Of a stretch of 64,000 nt of DNA, positions 59,745 to 64,000 are shown one piece after another. Where the stretch lies: NCBI GenBank assembly GCA_019239425.1, contig JAFAZX010000026.1, positions 1 to 64,000 on the forward strand. The letters run 5' to 3'. The notes under the pieces are model-generated. The model was not told the DNA's origin. It saw only the letters and a program-made list of their open reading frames with translations, and ran no database searches. Numbering within the stretch: position 1 is the first letter of the stretch; each line of letters opens with the position of its first letter. Made by a program: the position numbers and the translations under genes. The DNA is from Acidobacteriota bacterium (GTDB lineage: Bacteria > Acidobacteriota > Blastocatellia > Pyrinomonadales > Pyrinomonadaceae).

Positions 59745-59843
59745 GAACGCCCCTAGTGGAAGGTCATCTGCCGGGGTGTGACGCCCGAACGCCGTCCCGC
59801 CGGACGATTCGGCCGGCCCCTTTAATGGCGCCCGCGCGGGCCG

Positions 59844-62069
59844 TCAAAGGTTACGCTTCCAGAAGTCGAGCATGGTGCGTTGGAGGTGGATGGCGCCGGC
59901 GCGGTCGCCGATGCCGTGCTTGCGCATGGGGTAGATCATCTGCTCGAAGAGCTTGCCGGACTGGACGAGCGCGTTGGCGAACGCCTGCGTGTTCTGCGGG
60001 TGGACGTTGTCGTCGTAGGTGCCGTGGACGAGCAGCAGCCGCCCGCTCAGGTCGGCCGCGTGCTTGACGAAGGAGGCGCGGTCGTACCCTTCTGGATTCT
60101 CGTCCGGCATCCCGACGAGCGCCTCGGCCCACCTGGCGTCGTAGTAGCGCCAGTCCGTCACGGGCGCGCCCGAGATGCCCGCCTTGAACTCCTTCGAGCG
60201 CGTCATCAGGCTCAGCACCATCGAGCCGCCGTTGCTCCAGCCGTAGACGCCGACGCGGTCGGGGTCAACCCACGGCTGCCGCTTGAGCCAGCGCACGGCG
60301 TCGAGCAGGTCGTGCGTCTCCGGCTCCATCGCGCCGCGCAGGACGGTGTTCTCAAGCTTCTTGCTGATGCCGGTCGCCGCGCGGTTGTCCACCGTCAGCA
60401 GCACGAAGCCTGCGGCGAGGTAGAGCTGTTCGTTGAGCAGCCCGTTCGGCCACGCGTTCGAGACCGAAGGCGCGGACGGCCCGCCGTAGATAGACATGAT
60501 GACGGGGTAGCGCCGGTCGGGCCGGAAGCCCTTCGGCTTCAGCAGACGCGCGGGCATCTGGAAGCCGTCGGCCGCGGGGATGTTGAGCAGCTCCGGGTAC
60601 TGAAGGTCGAAGCGCGCGAGCAGCTCTGGCCGCGGCGGCGCGAGCACCGAGACGCGCGCGCCGTCGGGCCGGTGCAGCGTGAGCGAGGGGAGCGTGCGTA
60701 CGTCAGAGAAGTTGTCGAGGTAGAAGCGCGCGTCCGGCGACATCGAGATGCGGTGCACGCCCGACTCCGCCGAAAGCCTCGTCATCCCCGTGCCGTCGAG
60801 TTTGACGCGGTAGAGGTGTCGCTCGGTGGACGAGCGTTCCAGCGCCGTGAAGTAGACCCACCCCTGCGCTTCGTCTATCCCGACGACCGCCTGCCTCACC
60901 CAGAAGACGCCCGCGCCCGAAGAGGCCATCGACCACGGCCCGCTCGTCAACTGATTCACCAGGCGGCCGTCCGAAGTGTAGCGGTAGAGGTGGTAGAACC
61001 CGTCGCGCTCCGAGGCCCAGAGGAAGTGTCGCCCGTCCGAGAGGAAGTGCAGGTCGTCGTGGATGTTGAGCCAGGCCGGGTCGGTCTCGGTCAGCACGCG
61101 CTCGGCCGCGCCCGTCTCGCGCGAGGCGAAGTAAAGGCCCGACTCTCTCTGGTCGCGCGTCTCGGTCTGCACGCTCAGGCGGCGCCCGTCGGGCAGCCAC
61201 TTGACGCGCAGCACGTACTCGAAGGGGCGGTCTTTGATGTCGACCCAAGTCGTCTTGTCGCCGCCGACTTCCGCGACGCCGACGCGGACGCGCGGGTTAG
61301 GTGTGCCGGCCTTCGGGTAGCGCTGCGTGATGAGGCGCGGCGAGCTGTCGGGACGGAAGTCCACGAAGGCGCTCGTGCCGACCTGCGACTCGTCCGACTG
61401 CAAGTAGGCGAGCGCGCGCGAGTCGGGCGACCACCAGTAGCCTATGTCGCGGCGGCCGAAAATCTCCTCCCAGTAGATCCACGACAGGCTGCCGTTCAGA
61501 GTCGTCTCCGAGCCGTCGCGCGTCAGGCGCGTCTCCGTCCCCGTGTCGACGTCCACGACGTAGAGGTCGTGCGCGCGCACGAACGCGAGCCGCCGCCCGT
61601 CGGGCGAGAAGCCGGGCGACTGCTCCTCGACCTCGGTCTTCGTCAGCCGCCTGAAGCTCGAAGACCCGAGGTCGAGCACGAAGAGGTCGCCCTTAAAGAC
61701 GTAGAGGGCGCGCCGGCCCGCGGCGTCGAACGCCTCCGGCCATTCGAGCGTCTGCCCCGCGCCCGCGTCGGGCGCGAGCGCCTTCAAACTCGCGACCGCG
61801 GCGGCCATGTCGAGCGCGGACTTCCGCGCGCCCGTCGCGGGGTCGAGAATCTCGAACGTGCGCTCGGCCGCGGGCCGCCTCACGTCGAAGAGCAGAAGCT
61901 TCCCGTCCGGGAGCCACACGTGCGAGGGCACGGCGGACACGCGCCGCCCCTCGTCGAACGCCCACTCGAACGTGAGGCCGCCCGCGGCCTCGGCCTGCGC
62001 CCACGCGGGCCTGGCACACAGGAACAGGACGGTCAGAAGCAGGGCGAGACGGAAAGCTCGTGCGGACAT
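59844..62069 (-). CDS. dipeptidyl-peptidase IV-like S9 peptidase, exported
   Basis: A 741-residue enzyme that removes N-terminal dipeptides. A signal peptide (LALLLTVLFLCARPAWAQ) opens it. The propeller has the substrate-amine-binding Glu pair in LSWIYWEEIFGR, as in DPP-IV (EE motif). The hydrolase has Ser612 in GWSNGGSM (Asn in place of the usual Tyr after Ser), Asp in HGTYDDNVHPQN and His in MRKHGIGD, a complete triad. It lies 15 bp downstream of the GH26 gene and so probably shares its message, which suggests that peptide and mannan breakdown are expressed together. Confidence 0.93.
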   Translation of the reverse strand: MSARAFRLALLLTVLFLCARPAWAQAEAAGGLTFEWAFDEGRRVSAVPSHVWLPDGKLLLFDVRRPAAERTFEILDPATGARKSALDMAAAVASLKALAPDAGAGQTLEWPEAFDAAGRRALYVFKGDLFVLDLGSSSFRRLTKTEVEEQSPGFSPDGRRLAFVRAHDLYVVDVDTGTETRLTRDGSETTLNGSLSWIYWEEIFGRRDIGYWWSPDSRALAYLQSDESQVGTSAFVDFRPDSSPRLITQRYPKAGTPNPRVRVGVAEVGGDKTTWVDIKDRPFEYVLRVKWLPDGRRLSVQTETRDQRESGLYFASRETGAAERVLTETDPAWLNIHDDLHFLSDGRHFLWASERDGFYHLYRYTSDGRLVNQLTSGPWSMASSGAGVFWVRQAVVGIDEAQGWVYFTALERSSTERHLYRVKLDGTGMTRLSAESGVHRISMSPDARFYLDNFSDVRTLPSLTLHRPDGARVSVLAPPRPELLARFDLQYPELLNIPAADGFQMPARLLKPKGFRPDRRYPVIMSIYGGPSAPSVSNAWPNGLLNEQLYLAAGFVLLTVDNRAATGISKKLENTVLRGAMEPETHDLLDAVRWLKRQPWVDPDRVGVYGWSNGGSMVLSLMTRSKEFKAGISGAPVTDWRYYDARWAEALVGMPDENPEGYDRASFVKHAADLSGRLLLVHGTYDDNVHPQNTQAFANALVQSGKLFEQMIYPMRKHGIGDRAGAIHLQRTMLDFWKRNL

Positions 62070-62084
62070 GTCGGTGCTCCTTAT

Positions 62085-63086
62085 CTACCTCGGCAGGGTG
62101 ACCTCTTCGTGGGTCAGCGTGCGCGGGTGGGCGTAGATTTCTTTGACGCGGTCGGGCGTGTTGTCGGAGACGAGCCAACTCGACCAGACCATGAACCAGG
62201 ACCAGAGGGGCTGCGCTTCGAGGATTTCGGGCTTGGGCAACTCGCCCACCTCGCCGAGCGCGACGAGCTTGCCGCCGGCCAGCGCGCGCAGCTCGTCGTA
62301 GTCCTTCTGCTCGTAGTCGAAGTGGTACACGTCGGTCGCGAGCACGTCCACGTAACGCGGGCCGGGGTAGTAGAGGCGGTAGCTGAAAGCCTCGTCCTTC
62401 GGGATGTCGCGCGGCGCGTTCGCGTCCCAGACCCAGAGCAGGTTGTTCAGGCCGTGGTGGTTGACGAAGCGCTCGAACAACATCTTCCACAACTTCTGAT
62501 AGCCTTCGCGGCCCCGCTTGTCGCCCCACCAGAACCAGACGCCGTTCATCTCGTGGTACGGCCGCCAGAGGACGGGCACGCGCGCGTCGCGCAGGCGCTT
62601 GAGGTGCTCGGCGACGCGGTCGGCCTGCGCCTGCCAGCGCAGGTTCAAAGGCGTGCCCGGCGTCGTCAACTCCTTCCACTGCGCGTCGGTCAGCTCGCCC
62701 TGGATGCTCTCCTTCCAGCCATACGGCGGGTCGTCCTGCGGCCGGCCGGCGTGCCACATCAGCGTGACGACGTAGCCCGCCCTGTATTTCTTTATCGCCT
62801 CTTCGACGATCTCCGGCCCGTAGTCCTTCATCCCGCCGAGGATGAAGTCCGAGCCCCAGACGGCCGGGTACTTCCCCGTCAAATCGTGCGCCACGTCCAT
62901 GTACTTGTTCAGCTCGTGGTTGTAGTTGTGCTGCCCGGCCAGCGTGTGCCGGCCCCGCAGGCTATACAGGTAGCTCAGAAGCTTCCGCGCCTCCGGCGAA
63001 GCGCTCCGGTTGACGGGCTCGAAGCCCTGCGCCGCGGCGCCGGAACAGGCGAGGAGCAAGAGAAGGACGAGCAACAGACTTTTCAT
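62085..63086 (-). CDS. GH26 beta-mannanase, exported
   Basis: A 333-residue secreted endo-beta-mannanase-type enzyme. A signal peptide (MKSLLLVLLLLLACSGAAAQ) fixes the ATG at 63086; the open frame upstream overlaps the GH27 gene. The GH26 acid/base is Glu179 in RPYHEMNGVWFWWG and the nucleophile is Glu279 in ALGEVGEL. Family text VWGSDFILGG and VTLMWHAGRPQD is present. It probably cuts mannan or galactomannan outside the cell. The GH27 gene ends 16 bp upstream. Confidence 0.93.
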   Translation of the reverse strand: MKSLLLVLLLLLACSGAAAQGFEPVNRSASPEARKLLSYLYSLRGRHTLAGQHNYNHELNKYMDVAHDLTGKYPAVWGSDFILGGMKDYGPEIVEEAIKKYRAGYVVTLMWHAGRPQDDPPYGWKESIQGELTDAQWKELTTPGTPLNLRWQAQADRVAEHLKRLRDARVPVLWRPYHEMNGVWFWWGDKRGREGYQKLWKMLFERFVNHHGLNNLLWVWDANAPRDIPKDEAFSYRLYYPGPRYVDVLATDVYHFDYEQKDYDELRALAGGKLVALGEVGELPKPEILEAQPLWSWFMVWSSWLVSDNTPDRVKEIYAHPRTLTHEEVTLPR

Positions 63087-63102
63087 CTTCGTAGGCGTCG
63101 AG

Positions 63103-64000
63103 CTACTTCGACAGGCGGAGCATGAGAACGTCGTGCGGAGGGACTTCGGCCGAGAGCGGCGCGGCGGTCGTGCCCGAGTCCCTCTTCGCCCAGAGGTCGC
63201 GCGTTCTGTACGTGACCTTGTCGGGGCTGAAGCTCGCCTGCGAGAGGCCGTCGGTGACGGCGTGCTGCTTCCAATCGAAAGTGACTTTACGCGACGCCTC
63301 CCCGCGGTTGAGGAAGCAGACGGCCCAGTCGCCGCCCTCCAAAGGCTTGAGCCAGACTTCGAGCGCGCCCTCGGCGTAAGCACGGAAGCCCTGCACGCCG
63401 AGCGCGTCCTGATCGACGGCGACGACCTCGCGGTTCGTCAGTATCTCGCGCGTCTCGCGGCTCATGTGCTGGAGGTCGTTGCCGGCCATGAGCGGAGCCG
63501 CCAGCATCGCCCACATCGAGAAGTGCGCGCGGTCTTCCGCCGTCGTCATGCGGTTGCCGACCTCAAGCATGTCCGGGTCGTTCCAGTGGCCGGGGCCGGC
63601 GTGCGCGCGCAGGTCGCGCTGCAGGTCGAGGATGCGCATGACGCTCAAAGGCGACCACGTGCCGTAGCTCTTCTCGCAGTCGAAGCAGGCGGTGATGTCG
63701 CCCGTCGTGCGCCAGAGGTGGCCCACCGGCTTTGCCCACTCCCAGGGCTTATTGCTCCCCCACTCGCACAGGCTGAAGACGACGGGGCGGCCGGCCGCGT
63801 AGAGCGCGTCGCGCATCGTCGCGTACGCGCCCTCGGCCTTCAGCCCCTCGTTGTTGCACCAGTCGTACTTGAGGTAATCGACGCCCCAGCCCGCGTAAGC
63901 CAGCGCGTCCTGGTACTCGTGGCCGCGGCTGCCGGGCCGGCCGCCGCAGGTCTTCGCGCCCGCGTCGGAGTAGATGCCGAGCTTCAAACCCTTCGAGTGA
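63103..64000 (-). CDS. GH27 alpha-galactosidase (partial, N-terminus beyond right edge)
   Basis: The C-terminal about 299 residues of a retaining alpha-galactosidase. The nucleophile Asp lies in DYLKYDWCNN and the acid/base Asp in WNDPDMLEVG. The leading text HSKGLKLGIYSDAG is typical of the family's internal strand, so the true start is off the right edge; a TTG at 63987 inside it is not the start. A C-terminal beta domain follows (DVLMLRLSK). It would strip galactose side chains from galactomannan, which fits the adjacent GH26 mannanase. Confidence 0.95.
   Translation of the reverse strand, partial: HSKGLKLGIYSDAGAKTCGGRPGSRGHEYQDALAYAGWGVDYLKYDWCNNEGLKAEGAYATMRDALYAAGRPVVFSLCEWGSNKPWEWAKPVGHLWRTTGDITACFDCEKSYGTWSPLSVMRILDLQRDLRAHAGPGHWNDPDMLEVGNRMTTAEDRAHFSMWAMLAAPLMAGNDLQHMSRETREILTNREVVAVDQDALGVQGFRAYAEGALEVWLKPLEGGDWAVCFLNRGEASRKVTFDWKQHAVTDGLSQASFSPDKVTYRTRDLWAKRDSGTTAAPLSAEVPPHDVLMLRLSK

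Noticed and set aside
59880..63125. A 1,081-codon open frame on the + strand opposite the DPP-IV and GH26 genes
   Set aside because: It is Arg/Val/Glu-rich shadow coding caused by high G+C. It spans two real genes with intact catalytic motifs on the other strand. Similar shadows opposite dnaK and the giant protein were dropped for the same reason.

Overview
The window is about two-thirds G+C with dense, strongly biased coding. It suggests an acidobacterium, probably of the Blastocatellia/Pyrinomonadales type. The evidence is the Oar-like TonB-dependent receptor with an N-terminal carboxypeptidase-regulatory domain, the serine/threonine kinase fused to ATPase and TPR modules, three exported S9 peptidases, TonB-C proteins, a DUF4214/Calx-beta giant protein, and a dnaK-dnaJ-hspR operon. 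The taxonomic call is inference from gene content.

Layout. 1-8,015: a truncated TonB-dependent receptor, two exported proteins (an InlB-like repeat protein and an OmpA-family protein) and an S9 peptidase. 8,046-13,113: a 1,503-residue kinase/pseudo-cyclase/ATPase/TPR signalling protein and a tiny exported protein. 13,224-17,053: hspR, dnaJ and dnaK read leftward from one strong promoter that carries a HAIR-like operator. 17,122-27,864: membrane and housekeeping genes (pgsA, phosphoesterase, SLC13 transporter, response regulator, MBL-fold exonuclease, PAP2, K+ channel, GT39 and LPG-synthase-like genes). 28,294-36,254: a giant ten-repeat secreted protein, an exported alpha/beta hydrolase pair and a MITE-like element. 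36,257-51,044: S9 peptidase, c-di-GMP genes, HxlR regulator, methyltransferase, second GT39, TonB-C protein, thioredoxin reductase, beta-oxidation enzymes and an exported phosphatase. 51,216-51,288: tRNA-Ala(GGC). 51,357-58,138: a retron operon. 58,368-59,744: three small unknown genes. 59,844-64,000: DPP-IV, GH26 mannanase and a truncated GH27 alpha-galactosidase, which look like one galactomannan-plus-peptide operon.

The most notable system is the retron. A reverse transcriptase carrying the retron-specific NAxxH and VTG motifs lies just downstream of a 274-nt gap that folds like an msr-msd RNA. Upstream of that RNA, overlapping genes encode a winged-helix/SWIM zinc-finger protein and a WGR protein with a long HEAT/ARM-like repeat body. 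From memory, this partner set matches the retron type called XIII. The operon has its own promoter and a perfect 22-bp palindrome next to it.

The second notable theme is intergenic. At least 18 hairpins or arrays made of 7-8 bp tandem units, in six unrelated sequence families, sit in gene-to-gene gaps. Arms mostly match perfectly, families show paired changes in both arms, and several genes end on a TAG inside the repeat. Two of these hairpins separate dnaK, dnaJ and hspR.
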